A DNA stretch of 64,000 nucleotides from Kitasatospora sp. SolWspMP-SS2h (GCF_003259315.1 NZ_QLLT01000015.1:124001-188000); one strand, 5' to 3'; shown: positions 1 to 8,877, counted from the stretch's first letter. Numbers and translations: made by a program. The notes: a model not told the origin generated them from the letters alone.

Positions 1-2
1 CC

Positions 3-1586
3 CACCCCCACCTGGACGACCACCGCAAGGTCGCGGTGGTCCACAACGGCATCATCGAGAACTTCGCCCGGCTGCGCGCCGACCTCACCGACCGGGGCCA
101 CACCCTCCGCTCCGAGACCGACACCGAGGTCGTCGCGCACCTGCTCGCCGAGGCCTACGACGGCGACCTGGCCGAGGCCATGCGGGCCGTCTGCCGCCAG
201 CTCGACGGCGCCTTCACCCTGGTCGCGGTGCACGCGGACGCCCCCGGCACGGTGGTCGGCGCCCGCCGCAACTCGCCGCTGGTGGTCGGCGTCGGCGACG
301 GCGAGAACTTCCTCGCCTCGGACGTCGCCGCGTTCATCGCGCACACCCGCGAGGCGATCGAGCTCGGCCAGGACCAGGTCGTCGAGCTGCGCCCCGAGGG
401 CGTCACGGTGACCAACTTCGACGGCACCCCCGCCGAGGTCCGCGAGTACCACGTGGACTGGGACGCCTCGGCCGCCGAGAAGGGCGGCTACGACTACTTC
501 ATGCTCAAGGAGATCGCCGAGCAGCCGAAGGCCGTCTCCGACACCCTGCTCGGCCGGATCGGCACCGACGGCCGGCTCACCCTCGACGAGCTGCGCATCC
601 CCGACCAGGTGCTGCGCGAGGTCGACAAGGTGGTGATCGTCGCCTGCGGCACCGCGTTCCACGCCGGCATGATCGCCAAGTACGCGATCGAGCACTGGAC
701 CCGGGTCCCCTGCGAGGTCGAGGTCGCCAGCGAGTTCCGCTACCGCGACCCGATCATGGACGACCGCACCCTGGTGATCGCCATCTCGCAGTCCGGCGAG
801 ACCATGGACACCCTGATGGCGCTGCGGCACGCCCGCGAGCAGGGCGCCAAGGTGCTGGCGATCTGCAACACCAACGGCTCGACCATCCCGCGCGAGTCCG
901 ACGCGGTGCTGTACACCCACGCCGGCCCCGAGGTCGCGGTCGCCTCCACCAAGGCGTTCCTGACCCAGCTGGTCGCCTGCTACCTGGTCGCCCTCTACCT
1001 GGGCCAGGTGCGCGGCACCAAGTGGGGCGACGAGATCTCCTCCGTCATCCGCGAGCTCGGCGACGCCCCCCGGCAGGTCGAGCAGGTGCTCGGCACCATG
1101 GAGCCCGTCCGGGCGCTGGCCCGCTCGCTGGCCGGCGCCCGCTCGGTGCTCTTCCTCGGCCGGCACGTCGGCTACCCGGTGGCCCTGGAGGGCGCGCTCA
1201 AGCTCAAGGAGCTCGCCTACATGCACGCCGAGGGCTTCGCGGCCGGCGAGCTCAAGCACGGCCCGATCGCCCTGATCGAGGAGGGCCTGCCGGTGGTCGT
1301 GGTGGTGCCCTCGCCGCGCGGCCGCTCGATCCTGCACGACAAGATCGTCTCCAACATCCAGGAGATCCGGGCCCGCGGCGCGCGCACCATCGTGATCGCC
1401 GAGGAGGGCGACGAGGCCGTCGTCCCCTACGCCGACCACCTGATCCGCATCCCGGTCACCCCGACCCTGCTCCAGCCCCTGGTCTCCACCGTCCCGCTCC
1501 AGGTCTTCGCCTGCGAGCTGGCCACCGCCAAGGGCCACGAGGTCGACCAGCCGCGCAACCTGGCCAAGTCCGTCACGGTCGAGTAG
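3..1586 (+). CDS. glmS: Glutamine-fructose-6-phosphate aminotransferase, 5' truncated by the window edge
   Basis: Makes glucosamine-6-phosphate from fructose-6-phosphate and glutamine, the first committed step to UDP-GlcNAc and peptidoglycan. About 528 residues are visible against roughly 615 in the family, so the N-terminal catalytic Cys2 and about 85 residues of the glutaminase domain lie before the window. The rest of the Ntn glutaminase domain is followed by two SIS sugar-isomerase domains; CGTAFHAG and SQSGETMDT mark the first. The protein ends in the family-typical LAKSVTVE. It is followed by a 42-bp palindrome and then acpS. The frame is open to the window edge, so the true start is outside. 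Identification is very secure. Confidence 0.97.
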   Translation, partial: HPHLDDHRKVAVVHNGIIENFARLRADLTDRGHTLRSETDTEVVAHLLAEAYDGDLAEAMRAVCRQLDGAFTLVAVHADAPGTVVGARRNSPLVVGVGDGENFLASDVAAFIAHTREAIELGQDQVVELRPEGVTVTNFDGTPAEVREYHVDWDASAAEKGGYDYFMLKEIAEQPKAVSDTLLGRIGTDGRLTLDELRIPDQVLREVDKVVIVACGTAFHAGMIAKYAIEHWTRVPCEVEVASEFRYRDPIMDDRTLVIAISQSGETMDTLMALRHAREQGAKVLAICNTNGSTIPRESDAVLYTHAGPEVAVASTKAFLTQLVACYLVALYLGQVRGTKWGDEISSVIRELGDAPRQVEQVLGTMEPVRALARSLAGARSVLFLGRHVGYPVALEGALKLKELAYMHAEGFAAGELKHGPIALIEEGLPVVVVVPSPRGRSILHDKIVSNIQEIRARGARTIVIAEEGDEAVVPYADHLIRIPVTPTLLQPLVSTVPLQVFACELATAKGHEVDQPRNLAKSVTVE

Positions 1587-1594
1587 CGCGCGTA

Positions 1595-1636
1595 TCGTCC
1601 ATGCCGGTGCGGAGCGCTCCGCACCGGCACGGACGA
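1595..1636. terminator. 42-bp near-perfect palindrome between glmS and acpS
   Basis: The two 21-nt halves are reverse complements except for one A/C mismatch pair (positions 1601 and 1630). The central 28 bp (1602-1629) are perfectly palindromic with no spacer. It begins 9 nt after the glmS stop and ends just before the acpS ribosome-binding site. As RNA it would fold into a long GC-rich hairpin, so a glmS terminator or attenuator is the simplest reading. A dimeric-regulator site cannot be excluded. Confidence 0.7.
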
Positions 1637-1647
1637 GGGAGCGGGAC

Positions 1648-2016
1648 GTGATCATCGGGGTCGGCATCGACGTGGCGGACATCGGGCGGTTCGGGGAGTC
1701 CCTGGAACGCACCCCCGGGCTGGCCGAACGCCTCTTCACCCCCGCCGAACTGACCCTCCCCTCCGGACAGCGCCGCGGCACGGCCTCGCTGGCGGCCCGG
1801 TTCGCCGCGAAGGAGGCCGTCGCCAAGGCGCTCGGCGCCCCGCCCGGCCTGCGCTGGGAGGACGCCGAGGTCCGGGTCGAGGCGTCCGGCCGCCCGCTGC
1901 TGCACGTCACCGGCACCGTCGAGGCCCGGGCCGCCGCGCTCGGCGTGACCTCCTGGCACCTCTCCCTCAGCCACGACGCGGGCGTCGCCTCGGCGGTCGT
2001 CATCGCCGAGGGCTGA
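1648..2016 (+). CDS. acpS: Holo-[acyl-carrier-protein] synthase
   Basis: Transfers 4'-phosphopantetheine from CoA to the acyl carrier protein, which activates it for fatty-acid synthesis. The 122-residue length is typical. The N-terminal [12 protein letters not shown] motif holds the Mg-binding Asp, and [11 protein letters not shown] is the second signature with the conserved Glu and Lys. The GTG start is preceded by GAGGGAG at a suitable distance. It stands between glmS and nnr, the common actinobacterial order. Confidence 0.95.
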   Translation: MIIGVGIDVADIGRFGESLERTPGLAERLFTPAELTLPSGQRRGTASLAARFAAKEAVAKALGAPPGLRWEDAEVRVEASGRPLLHVTGTVEARAAALGVTSWHLSLSHDAGVASAVVIAEG

Positions 2017-2120
2017 GGACGCCGGAGCCGGGGAAGGAGCGGCAGGCCGCCATCAGGGGGCAGGGTGGGAACGGCGGGCCCCGCACCGGGCCCCCCGACC
2101 CCTCCCGGGCCGTTCGCCGG

Positions 2121-2170
2121 GAACCGCCGGGAACGCCGAGAACTGCTGAGAACCGCCGGGAACCGCCGAG
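2121..2170. repeat. Five imperfect 10-bp tandem repeats upstream of nnr
   Basis: Five consecutive 10-nt blocks resemble GAACCGCCGG (2121, 2131, 2141, 2151, 2161). They lie in the 167-nt space between acpS and nnr and end just before the CAGGGGAG ribosome-binding site. The period matches one DNA helical turn. No coding function is evident. Confidence 0.6.
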
Positions 2171-2183
2171 CAGGGGAGCTGCC

Positions 2184-3689
2184 ATGCGCCACGCCCACAC
2201 CGTCGAGCAGGTCCGCTCCGCCGAGGCCGCCCGGACGGCCGGACTGCCGGAGGGCGCCCTGATGCAGCGGGCCGCGGCCGGGCTGGCCGCGGTCTGCGCG
2301 GAGCTGCTGCCCCGGGTGTACGCGAGCCGGGTGCTGGTGCTGGCCGGCTCCGGGGACAACGGCGGCGACGCGCTGTACGCGGGCGCCCGGCTGGCCCGCC
2401 GGGGCGCCCGGGTGGAGGCGCTGCTGCTCGACCCGGCCAAGGCGCACGCCGGGGGGCTGGCCGCCCTGCTGGCGGCCGGCGGCCGGACCACCGCGGACCC
2501 GGACGCGTTCACCCGGGCCGACCTGGTGCTGGACGGCGTCGTCGGCATCGGCGGCCGCGGCCCGCTGCGCCCGGCCGCCGCCCCGTTCGCCGCGCTGCCG
2601 CGCCGCGGCCGGGTGGTCGCCGTGGACGTCCCCTCCGGCGTCGACCCGGACAGCGGCGAGGTCGCCGGGCCCGCGCTCCGCGCCGACGTCACGGTCTGCT
2701 TCGGCACCCACAAGCCCGGCCTCCTGATCGATCCCGGCGCCCGGTACGCGGGCGTCGTCCACCTGGTCGACCTCGGGCTCGACCTGCCGCCCGCCCCCGT
2801 CGAGTCGCTCCAGCACGCCGACGCGGCCGCGCTGCTGCCCGCCCCCGGCGCGGAGAGCGACAAGTACCGGCGCGGCGTGGTCGGCGTCGCCGCCGGGTCC
2901 GCCCGCTACCCGGGCGCGGCCGTGCTGGCCGTCACCGGGGCGCTGTACGGCGGGGCCGGCGCGGTCCGCTACACCGGGCACGCGGCGGCGGAGGTGGTCC
3001 GCCGCCACCCCGAGACGCTCGTCACCGAGGACGGCCCGGCCCGCGCCGGGCGGGTGCAGAGCTGGGTGGTCGGCCCGGGCGGCGGCCAGGACGCGGAGCG
3101 CGCGCTGCGCGAGGCCCTGGACACCGAGGTGCCCGTCCTGGTCGACGCCGACGCGCTCACCGAACTCGCCCGGCTCGGCCCATCCGTCCTGGCCGGCCGC
3201 CCCGCGCCCGTCCTGCTCACCCCGCACGCCGGGGAGGCCGCCCGGCTGCTCGCGGGCGTCGACGAGTCCGCCGACGCCGAGCAGGTCGCCGCCGGCCGGC
3301 TCCGGGCGGCCCGGCTGCTCGCCGCCCGCTACCGGGCGACCGTGCTGCTCAAGGGCTCCACCACGGTGGTCGCCGACCCGGACGGCCGGGCCCGGGTCAA
3401 CTCCACCGGCACCGGCTGGCTCGGCACCGCCGGCAGCGGCGACGTCCTCTCCGGCCTGACCGGCTCGCTGCTCGCCACCGGGCTCGCCCCGCTGGACGCC
3501 GGGTCCGCCGCCGCCTACCTGCACGGCCTGGCCGGCCGCCGCGCGGCGGGCCCCGGCGCCCCGATCACCGCCGTCGACCTCGCCGACGCCCTGCACCCGG
3601 CCTGGGCCTCCCTCGTCGGGCAGCCCGCGGACGAGGAGCCCCGGCGGGCCCCGGCCGCGCCCCGGACCCGCCGTCGCCCGGGCCCCTGA
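2184..3689 (+). CDS. nnr: Bifunctional NAD(P)H-hydrate epimerase / ADP-dependent dehydratase
   Basis: Repairs hydrated NADH and NADPH: the YjeF_N part epimerises the S and R hydrates and the YjeF_C part dehydrates them using ADP. The 501 residues hold the epimerase domain at about 1-215 (GSGDNGGDALYAG phosphate-binding loop) and the ribokinase-fold dehydratase at about 230-480. GTAGSGDVLSG near residue 415 is the dehydratase signature. The ATG follows CAGGGGAG. The C-terminus ends in a basic Pro/Arg-rich tail. It is probably transcribed toward alr 37 nt downstream. Confidence 0.93.
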   Translation: MRHAHTVEQVRSAEAARTAGLPEGALMQRAAAGLAAVCAELLPRVYASRVLVLAGSGDNGGDALYAGARLARRGARVEALLLDPAKAHAGGLAALLAAGGRTTADPDAFTRADLVLDGVVGIGGRGPLRPAAAPFAALPRRGRVVAVDVPSGVDPDSGEVAGPALRADVTVCFGTHKPGLLIDPGARYAGVVHLVDLGLDLPPAPVESLQHADAAALLPAPGAESDKYRRGVVGVAAGSARYPGAAVLAVTGALYGGAGAVRYTGHAAAEVVRRHPETLVTEDGPARAGRVQSWVVGPGGGQDAERALREALDTEVPVLVDADALTELARLGPSVLAGRPAPVLLTPHAGEAARLLAGVDESADAEQVAAGRLRAARLLAARYRATVLLKGSTTVVADPDGRARVNSTGTGWLGTAGSGDVLSGLTGSLLATGLAPLDAGSAAAYLHGLAGRRAAGPGAPITAVDLADALHPAWASLVGQPADEEPRRAPAAPRTRRRPGP

Positions 3690-3726
3690 CGGGGCTTTCC
3701 GCCGCGGTCTGGGAGACTGATACGCG

Positions 3727-4911
3727 ATGACGACTGCGAACACCGCCGGGACGCCCGCGCTGACCCAGGGGGCGCGGGCCGAGGCGACCATCGACCTGGC
3801 CGCGCTGCGCGACAACCTGGCCGCGCTGCGCGCCCGCACGGCCGGGCCCGAGCTGATGGCCGTGGTCAAGGCGGACGCCTACGGCCACGGCGCGCTGCGG
3901 TGCGCCCGGGAGGCGGTCGCGGCCGGCGCGGGCTGGCTGGGCACCGCCACCCCGGAGGAGGCGCTCGCGCTGCGGGCCGCCGGGATCGGCCCCGAGCGGG
4001 CCCGCATCCTGTGCTGGCTGTGGACGCCGGGCGGCCCGTGGGCGCGGGCGCTGCGCGAGTCGGTGGACGTCTCGGTGAGCGGTCAGTGGGCGCTGGACGA
4101 GCTGCTGGCGGCCGTCCGGGAGACCGGCGTCCCGGCCCGGGTGCACCTGAAGGCCGACACCGGGCTGGGCCGCAACGGCTGCCAGCCGCGCGACTGGCCG
4201 GACCTGGTGGAGAACGCGGTGAAGGCGCAGGCCGAGGGCCTGCTGCGGGTGGTCGGCGTCTGGTCGCACTTCGCGGCGGCCGACGAGCCCGGCCACCCCT
4301 CGATCCAGGCCCAGCTCGACCTGTTCGCCCAGGTCCTGGCGTTCGCCGAGCGGGCCGGCGTCGACCCCGAGGTGCGGCACATCGCCAACTCCCCGGCGAC
4401 GCTGCTGCTGCCGCAGTCGCACTACGACCTGGTCCGGCCGGGCCTGGCCATGTACGGCCTGTCGCCCGTCCCGCAGGTCGGCGGGCCCGCCGACTTCGGC
4501 CTGCGGCCGGTGATGTCGCTGTCGGCCCGGCTCGCGCTGGTCAAGCACGTGCCCGGCGGCCACGGCGTCTCGTACGGGCACCACTACACGACGCCGGGCC
4601 CGACCACGCTCGGCCTGGTCCCGCTCGGCTACGGGGACGGCGTGCCGCGGCACGCCAGCAACACCGGGCCGGTGCAGATCGGCGCCACCCGCTACCGGGT
4701 GGCCGGGCGGGTGGCGATGGACCAGTTCGTCGTCGACCTCGGCGGGGACACCCCGGAGACCGGCGCGGAGGTCCTGCTCTTCGGGGCCGGCGACCGGGGC
4801 GAGCCGACCGCCGAGGACTGGGCGGTGGCCTGCGACACCATCGCGTACGAGATCATCACCCGGATCGGGGGCCGGGTCGCCCGACGCTACGTCGGCGGAC
4901 TGCGGGGGTGA
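3727..4911 (+). CDS. alr: Alanine racemase
   Basis: PLP-dependent interconversion of L- and D-alanine, supplying D-Ala for peptidoglycan. The 394 residues have the usual fold: an N-terminal TIM barrel with the PLP lysine in VVKADAYGHG near residue 42, and a C-terminal beta domain with the catalytic-tyrosine region SYGHHYTTPG near residue 285. It ends 3 nt before the next gene, so the two are probably cotranscribed. The neighbours glmS and nnr match the usual Streptomyces order. Confidence 0.97.
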   Translation: MTTANTAGTPALTQGARAEATIDLAALRDNLAALRARTAGPELMAVVKADAYGHGALRCAREAVAAGAGWLGTATPEEALALRAAGIGPERARILCWLWTPGGPWARALRESVDVSVSGQWALDELLAAVRETGVPARVHLKADTGLGRNGCQPRDWPDLVENAVKAQAEGLLRVVGVWSHFAAADEPGHPSIQAQLDLFAQVLAFAERAGVDPEVRHIANSPATLLLPQSHYDLVRPGLAMYGLSPVPQVGGPADFGLRPVMSLSARLALVKHVPGGHGVSYGHHYTTPGPTTLGLVPLGYGDGVPRHASNTGPVQIGATRYRVAGRVAMDQFVVDLGGDTPETGAEVLLFGAGDRGEPTAEDWAVACDTIAYEIITRIGGRVARRYVGGLRG

Positions 4912-4914
4912 GCG

Positions 4915-6075
4915 GTGGCTGAGGAGTCCTCTTCCGGCGGGGTGTCCCGGGCCGGGCTGATCGGCATATCGCTGGGCGTGCTGGCCGCCGGGGCCGCCGC
5001 CGGGGTGGCCGTGGAGCGGCTGACGGTCGGGCGGGCGATGCGCCGGCGGGCCCGCGAGGAGCTCGACGCGGCGGCCGCCTTCGGCTCGCTGCGCGGCACC
5101 GCCACCACCGTGCCCGCCGCCGACGGCACCGGGCTGTACGTCGAGGTCGACGAGGTCCCGGCGGGCGGCGGTCCGACCGTGGTGTTCTGCCACGGCTACT
5201 GCCTCAACCAGGACGGCTGGCACTTCCAGCGGGCCGCGCTGCGCGGCGCGCTGCGCACCGTGTTCTGGGACCAGCGCAGCCACGGCCGCTCCGAGCGCTC
5301 CCGCTCGTACGCGGGCGGCGAACCGGCCTCGATCGACCAGCTCGGCGCGGACCTGGAGGCGGTGCTGGACGCGGTCGTCCCCGAGGGGCCGATCGTGCTG
5401 GTCGGGCACTCGATGGGCGGCATGACCGTGATGGCGCTGGCCGACCGGCGCCCCGAGCTGTTCGGCCCGGGCGGCCGGGTGGCCGGCGTCGCGCTGATCG
5501 GCACCCTGGCGGGCGACTGGGACGCGGTGCCGCTGGGCCTGCCCGCGGTCGGCGCCAAGGTGGTCAAGCGGGTCGTGCCCGGGGTGATACGGCTGCTGGG
5601 CCGCCAGGTCGAGCTGGTCGAGGCCACCCGGCGCTGGGGCGCCGACCTGGCCGCGGTCTTCTACCGGCGGTTCTCGTTCGGGAGCCGGGACGTCGACCCG
5701 GCGGTCGCCCGGTTCGCCGAGCAGCTGCTGGACGCCACCCCCATCGACGTGGTCGCCGAGTTCTACCCGACCTTCTCCGCGCACGACAAGCGCGCCGCGC
5801 TGGCCGCCCTGGACGGGGACGGCCTGCCCGTCCTGGTGCTGGCCGGCACCAGGGACCTGCTGACCCCGCCCGAGTACTCGGAGGCGATCGCCGCCGCGCT
5901 GCCCGGCGCCCGGCTGGTGCTGGTGCCGGACGCCGGGCACCTGGTGATGCTGGAAGCCCCCGGCACCGTCGACCGGGAGCTGGCCGCGCTGCTGGAGCGG
6001 GCCGCCGACCGGGCCGGGGCGGGCCCGCTGCCGGCGGCGCTGCGGGAACTGGCCCGGGAGCGGCCGGAGGGCTGA
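4915..6075 (+). CDS. Alpha/beta hydrolase with N-terminal membrane anchor
   Basis: A 386-residue alpha/beta-hydrolase-fold protein. An N-terminal hydrophobic segment (about residues 10-35) probably anchors or exports it. The nucleophile elbow is GHSMGGMT near residue 164, the acid is probably Asp in GTRDLLTP near 315, and the catalytic His is in DAGHLVM near 343. The substrate is unknown. The GTG start lies 3 nt after the alr stop, so translation is probably coupled. This hydrolase between alr and tsaE is a conserved Streptomyces neighbour. Confidence 0.88.
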   Translation: MAEESSSGGVSRAGLIGISLGVLAAGAAAGVAVERLTVGRAMRRRAREELDAAAAFGSLRGTATTVPAADGTGLYVEVDEVPAGGGPTVVFCHGYCLNQDGWHFQRAALRGALRTVFWDQRSHGRSERSRSYAGGEPASIDQLGADLEAVLDAVVPEGPIVLVGHSMGGMTVMALADRRPELFGPGGRVAGVALIGTLAGDWDAVPLGLPAVGAKVVKRVVPGVIRLLGRQVELVEATRRWGADLAAVFYRRFSFGSRDVDPAVARFAEQLLDATPIDVVAEFYPTFSAHDKRAALAALDGDGLPVLVLAGTRDLLTPPEYSEAIAAALPGARLVLVPDAGHLVMLEAPGTVDRELAALLERAADRAGAGPLPAALRELARERPEG

Positions 6076-6136
6076 GCGGTGGGCGCCGCGCGGTGTGGCA
6101 CCTTAGGGGTGGCCGCATCGATCGAAGAAGGACGCC

Positions 6137-6646
6137 ATGGGTTCGCAGACCACTCTGACCGTCGACACCGCGGAGCGGATGACCGGCCTCGGCCGGCGGC
6201 TCGCCGCGCTCCTGCGCCCCGGCGACCTGGTCCTGCTGTCGGGGGAGCTGGGCGCGGGCAAGACCACGCTGACCCGCGGCCTGGGCGAGGGCCTGGGCGT
6301 GCGCGGCGCGGTCACCTCGCCGACCTTCGTGATCGCCCGGGTGCACCCCTCGCTGACCGGCGGCCCCGCGCTCGTGCACGTGGACGCGTACCGGCTGGGC
6401 GGCGGCCTGGACGAGATGGAGGACCTCGACCTGGACGTGTCGCTGCCCGAGTCGGTGGTCGTCGTCGAGTGGGGCGAGGGCAAGGTCGAGCGGCTGTCCG
6501 AGGACCGGCTGGAGGTCCGGATCGAGCGGACCCTGGGCGGCGAGGCGGCGGACGCGCTGGGGGAGTCGGACGGACGGCGGGTCACCCTGACCGGGCTGGG
6601 CGGCCGCTGGGACGCCGCGGACCTCACCGGTCTGGGTGAGAACTGA
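6137..6646 (+). CDS. tsaE: tRNA threonylcarbamoyladenosine biosynthesis ATPase TsaE
   Basis: P-loop ATPase that supports TsaB-TsaD in making the t6A37 modification of ANN-decoding tRNAs. Walker A is GELGAGKTTLTRGL near residue 36. The family TSPTF segment and the V-E-W-G-E region near residue 110 are present. The 169 residues agree with the family. The ATG has a GAAGAAGG ribosome-binding site. tsaB, rimI and tsaD follow within 3.3 kb, but a small ORF and an antisense gene interrupt the group. Confidence 0.95.
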   Translation: MGSQTTLTVDTAERMTGLGRRLAALLRPGDLVLLSGELGAGKTTLTRGLGEGLGVRGAVTSPTFVIARVHPSLTGGPALVHVDAYRLGGGLDEMEDLDLDVSLPESVVVVEWGEGKVERLSEDRLEVRIERTLGGEAADALGESDGRRVTLTGLGGRWDAADLTGLGEN

Positions 6647-6713
6647 ACCGGGTTTCCGACAGCGCGTCGGGAACGGTTGCGGCGCACCGCGCGGGCGTGA
6701 TGGGATGGCGTCA

Positions 6714-6732
6714 GCAGGTTAGGTATGCCTAA
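6714..6732 (+). promoter_or_regulatory. Putative DmdR/DtxR-type iron box
   Basis: Against the DtxR-family consensus TTAGGTTAGGCTCACCTAA, 13 of 19 positions agree, and all mismatches fall in the first two bases or the central four. The inner inverted repeat GTTAGG-N4-CCTAAC is perfect. It lies 15 nt before the GTG of the small ORF at 6748, so an Fe-bound repressor there would block its expression. The match is seen directly; regulation by DmdR1 is inferred. Confidence 0.6.
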
Positions 6733-6747
6733 CTAGGGAGGCGCCCC

Positions 6748-6957
6748 GTGGTGAGCACACCCCCCAGGACCACCGAGGACCGTTCCGCCGCCCCGGCCGC
6801 CGTGCCGGAGCGCACCGCCGGGGCCCCGGCCGCTCCGGCGGCCGGAGCCGCCGCCGTCGGGGCGCCGGCCGCCGCGCCGGTGCCGATGCGCGCCCTGCTG
6901 GCGGCCTGCCGGGCCGCCGAGGCCGTCTCCACCCCGCCGGAGCGCCGCGCCGCCTGA
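6748..6957 (+). CDS. Small Ala/Pro-rich protein behind an iron box
   Basis: 69 codons with GTG start after an AGGGAGG ribosome-binding site. The N-terminal two thirds are low-complexity Ala/Pro/Gly. The last part, MRALLAACRAAEAVSTPPER, could form a short amphipathic helix with one Cys. No signal peptide or known domain is recognisable. The strong ribosome-binding site, the iron-box-like element just upstream and the terminator over the stop codon argue that it is expressed. Function unknown. Confidence 0.6.
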   Translation: MVSTPPRTTEDRSAAPAAVPERTAGAPAAPAAGAAAVGAPAAAPVPMRALLAACRAAEAVSTPPERRAA

Positions 6958-6979
6958 CCGGGCCGCGGCCGGTCAGGCG
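6951..6979. terminator. Bidirectional terminator covering two convergent stop codons
   Basis: Perfect 11-bp inverted repeat (6951-6961 and 6969-6979) with a 7-nt loop. The left arm contains the stop codon of the + strand small ORF (6955-6957) and the right arm contains the stop of the - strand gene (6973-6975). One element probably ends both transcripts. Confidence 0.75.
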
Positions 6980-7539
6980 ACCACGACCACCCGGGTGCCG
7001 TTCGGCGCGAAGTCCCACAGCGCCTGGCCGTCCGCCCGGGACGCCCGGATGCCGCCGGTCCTGGTCCCCGGGTCCACCGACGGGGCCGGCGCCCTCTCGT
7101 CCACCAGCGCGCTGAACCCGAACACCGTGCCGGACTGCTGGGCGAACCGCACCACGTGCTCGATCTGCCGCCCGTCCGTGCCGGTGCCCGAAGCGGTGCG
7201 GCTGGTGACGGTGTAGGTGCCCGCCGCGGGCAGCGTGTTGCCCGGCACCACCTTGAACGCGGCCACCACCGGCTCCGGCTTCTTCGGGTCGACCAGCCAG
7301 ACCTGCTGCGCCTGCAGCGCGAGCACCACCCGCGGGCCCGAACCGGACTCGGCGGGCAGCGGCGGCACGCTCGGCCGGGCGCTCTCCGGGGCGGCGGCCG
7401 ACGGGGCGGCGCTCGACGCGGACGGCGCCGCGACCGCGCGCGAGGCCGCGCCGTTCGCCTGGAAGGCCAGCAGCCCGATCACCGCCACGGCCCCCAGGGT
7501 CAGCCCGCCGACCACCGCACCAGGACCCAGCTTCGCCAC
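6973..7539 (-). CDS. Secreted L,D-transpeptidase-like protein lacking the catalytic motif
   Basis: 188 residues. Start is GTG with a GAGGAG ribosome-binding site. There is an N-terminal membrane or signal segment (about 8-28), a Ser/Ala/Pro linker to about 70, then a domain that aligns by eye with the YkuD L,D-transpeptidase fold. Its end, GGIRASRADGQALWDF followed by GTRVVVV, mirrors the active-site region S-H-G-C-I-R and G-T-P-V, but the positions of the catalytic His and Cys are Thr and Gly. It is therefore probably inactive as a transpeptidase and may bind cell wall or act as a regulator. It is convergent with the iron-box ORF. Confidence 0.7.
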   Translation of the reverse strand: MAKLGPGAVVGGLTLGAVAVIGLLAFQANGAASRAVAAPSASSAAPSAAAPESARPSVPPLPAESGSGPRVVLALQAQQVWLVDPKKPEPVVAAFKVVPGNTLPAAGTYTVTSRTASGTGTDGRQIEHVVRFAQQSGTVFGFSALVDERAPAPSVDPGTRTGGIRASRADGQALWDFAPNGTRVVVVA

Positions 7540-7686
7540 GTCAGCTCCTCAACGCTCCGCGTCTCACCTTCGGGAAGGCCCATCGTGCCAGGTGCGGCGG
7601 GCGGTTCCGGGCTCCTGGCGATCGTGTGTTCCCGACCGGTCCGGGGCGGTGCGGGCCCGGGCGCCGAACCCTCTAACCTTGGACCC

Positions 7687-8334
7687 GTGCTCCTCCTCGC
7701 CTTCGACACCGCCACCCCCGCCGTCACCGCCGCCGTCCACGACGGCGAGCGGGTGCTCGCCGAGTCCTACGAGGTCGACGCCCGCCGGCACGGCGAGCTG
7801 CTGCTGCCCACCGTCGCGGCCGTGCTGCGCGCCGCCGGCGCGGACAAGCGCGACCTGACCCACCTGGCGGTGGGCGTCGGCCCCGGCCCGTACACCGGCC
7901 TGCGGGTCGGCCTGGTCACCGCCGCCGCCCTCGGCGACGCGCTCGGCCTGCCCGTCCACGGCGTCTGCACCCTCGACGCGATCGCCCACCAGGCGCGCGC
8001 CGAGGGCCTGGCGGGGCCGTTCGCGGTGGCCACCGACGCCCGGCGCAAGGAGGTCTACTGGGCCTCCTACGACGCCGACGGCGCCCGGGTGGGCGGCCCC
8101 GCGGTGGACCGCCCGGCCGAGATCGACCCCGGCCCGCGGACGGTCGGCGCGGGCGCCCTGCTGTACGCGCTGCCCGCGGCAAGCGGCCCCGAGCACGTCT
8201 CGGCGGGCGCGCTGGCCGACTTCGCGGTCCGCGAGCTGGCCGCCGGCCGGGAGCTGCTGCCGAACGCGCCGCTGTACCTCCGGCGCCCGGACGCCCAGGT
8301 CCCCGCCGGGTACAAGGCGGTGCTTCCGGCGTGA
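7687..8334 (+). CDS. tsaB: tRNA t6A biosynthesis protein TsaB
   Basis: Non-catalytic ASKHA-fold partner that dimerises with TsaD in t6A synthesis. 215 residues, starting LLLAFDTATPAVTAAV, the family N-terminus. GVGPGPYTGLRVGLVTAAAL near residue 58 is the TsaB signature. A -10-like TAACCT (about 7671-7676) lies so close to the GTG that the mRNA may be almost leaderless, a common Streptomyces arrangement. Confidence 0.94.
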   Translation: MLLLAFDTATPAVTAAVHDGERVLAESYEVDARRHGELLLPTVAAVLRAAGADKRDLTHLAVGVGPGPYTGLRVGLVTAAALGDALGLPVHGVCTLDAIAHQARAEGLAGPFAVATDARRKEVYWASYDADGARVGGPAVDRPAEIDPGPRTVGAGALLYALPAASGPEHVSAGALADFAVRELAAGRELLPNAPLYLRRPDAQVPAGYKAVLPA

Positions 8335-8364
8335 GGCGGGCTCCTGGCTCAGCGGTCGGCCGGC

Positions 8365-8877
8365 GTGGCTAGGTACGCGCTGCGGCCGATGCGGTGGTGG
8401 GACATCGAGCCCGTCATGGTGCTGGAGCACCGGCTGTTCCCCGAGGACGCCTGGTCGCGCGGGATGTACTGGTCGGAGCTGGCGGAGGCGTTCCCCGGCG
8501 GGAGCCGGCACTACGTGGTGGCCGTCGACGGCGGCGGCGCGCCGGTCGGCTACGCCGGGCTGATGGCGGTCGGCCCGGACAGCGACGTGCAGACCATCGC
8601 GGTGGACTCCGAGCACCAGGGGGCGGGGCTCGGGGCGCTGCTGCTGACGGAGCTGGTCGAGGAGTCGGTCCGGCGCGGCTGCGCCGAACTGCTGCTGGAG
8701 GTGCGGGTGGACAACCTGCGCGCGCAGCGGCTGTACGAGCGGTTCGGGTTCGAGCCGGTCGGCATCCGGCGGGGCTACTACCAGCCGGCCAACGTGGACG
8801 CACTGGTGATGCGTCTGGACCACCTGGCAAGCGACGCAAGTGAAGCAAGCGATCTGAAGGATCATCACAATGGCTGA
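8365..8877 (+). CDS. rimI: Ribosomal-protein-alanine N-acetyltransferase RimI-type GNAT
   Basis: GNAT acetyltransferase expected to acetylate N-terminal residues, in the family of S18 acetylase RimI. 170 residues. The acetyl-CoA loop [14 protein letters not shown] is near residue 90 and the C-terminal [23 protein letters not shown] is typical (positions about 115-140). GTG at 8365 is taken because it lies 30 nt after tsaB; an ATG at 8389 is possible. The end overlaps tsaD by 8 nt, indicating coupled translation. Confidence 0.92.
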   Translation: MARYALRPMRWWDIEPVMVLEHRLFPEDAWSRGMYWSELAEAFPGGSRHYVVAVDGGGAPVGYAGLMAVGPDSDVQTIAVDSEHQGAGLGALLLTELVEESVRRGCAELLLEVRVDNLRAQRLYERFGFEPVGIRRGYYQPANVDALVMRLDHLASDASEASDLKDHHNG

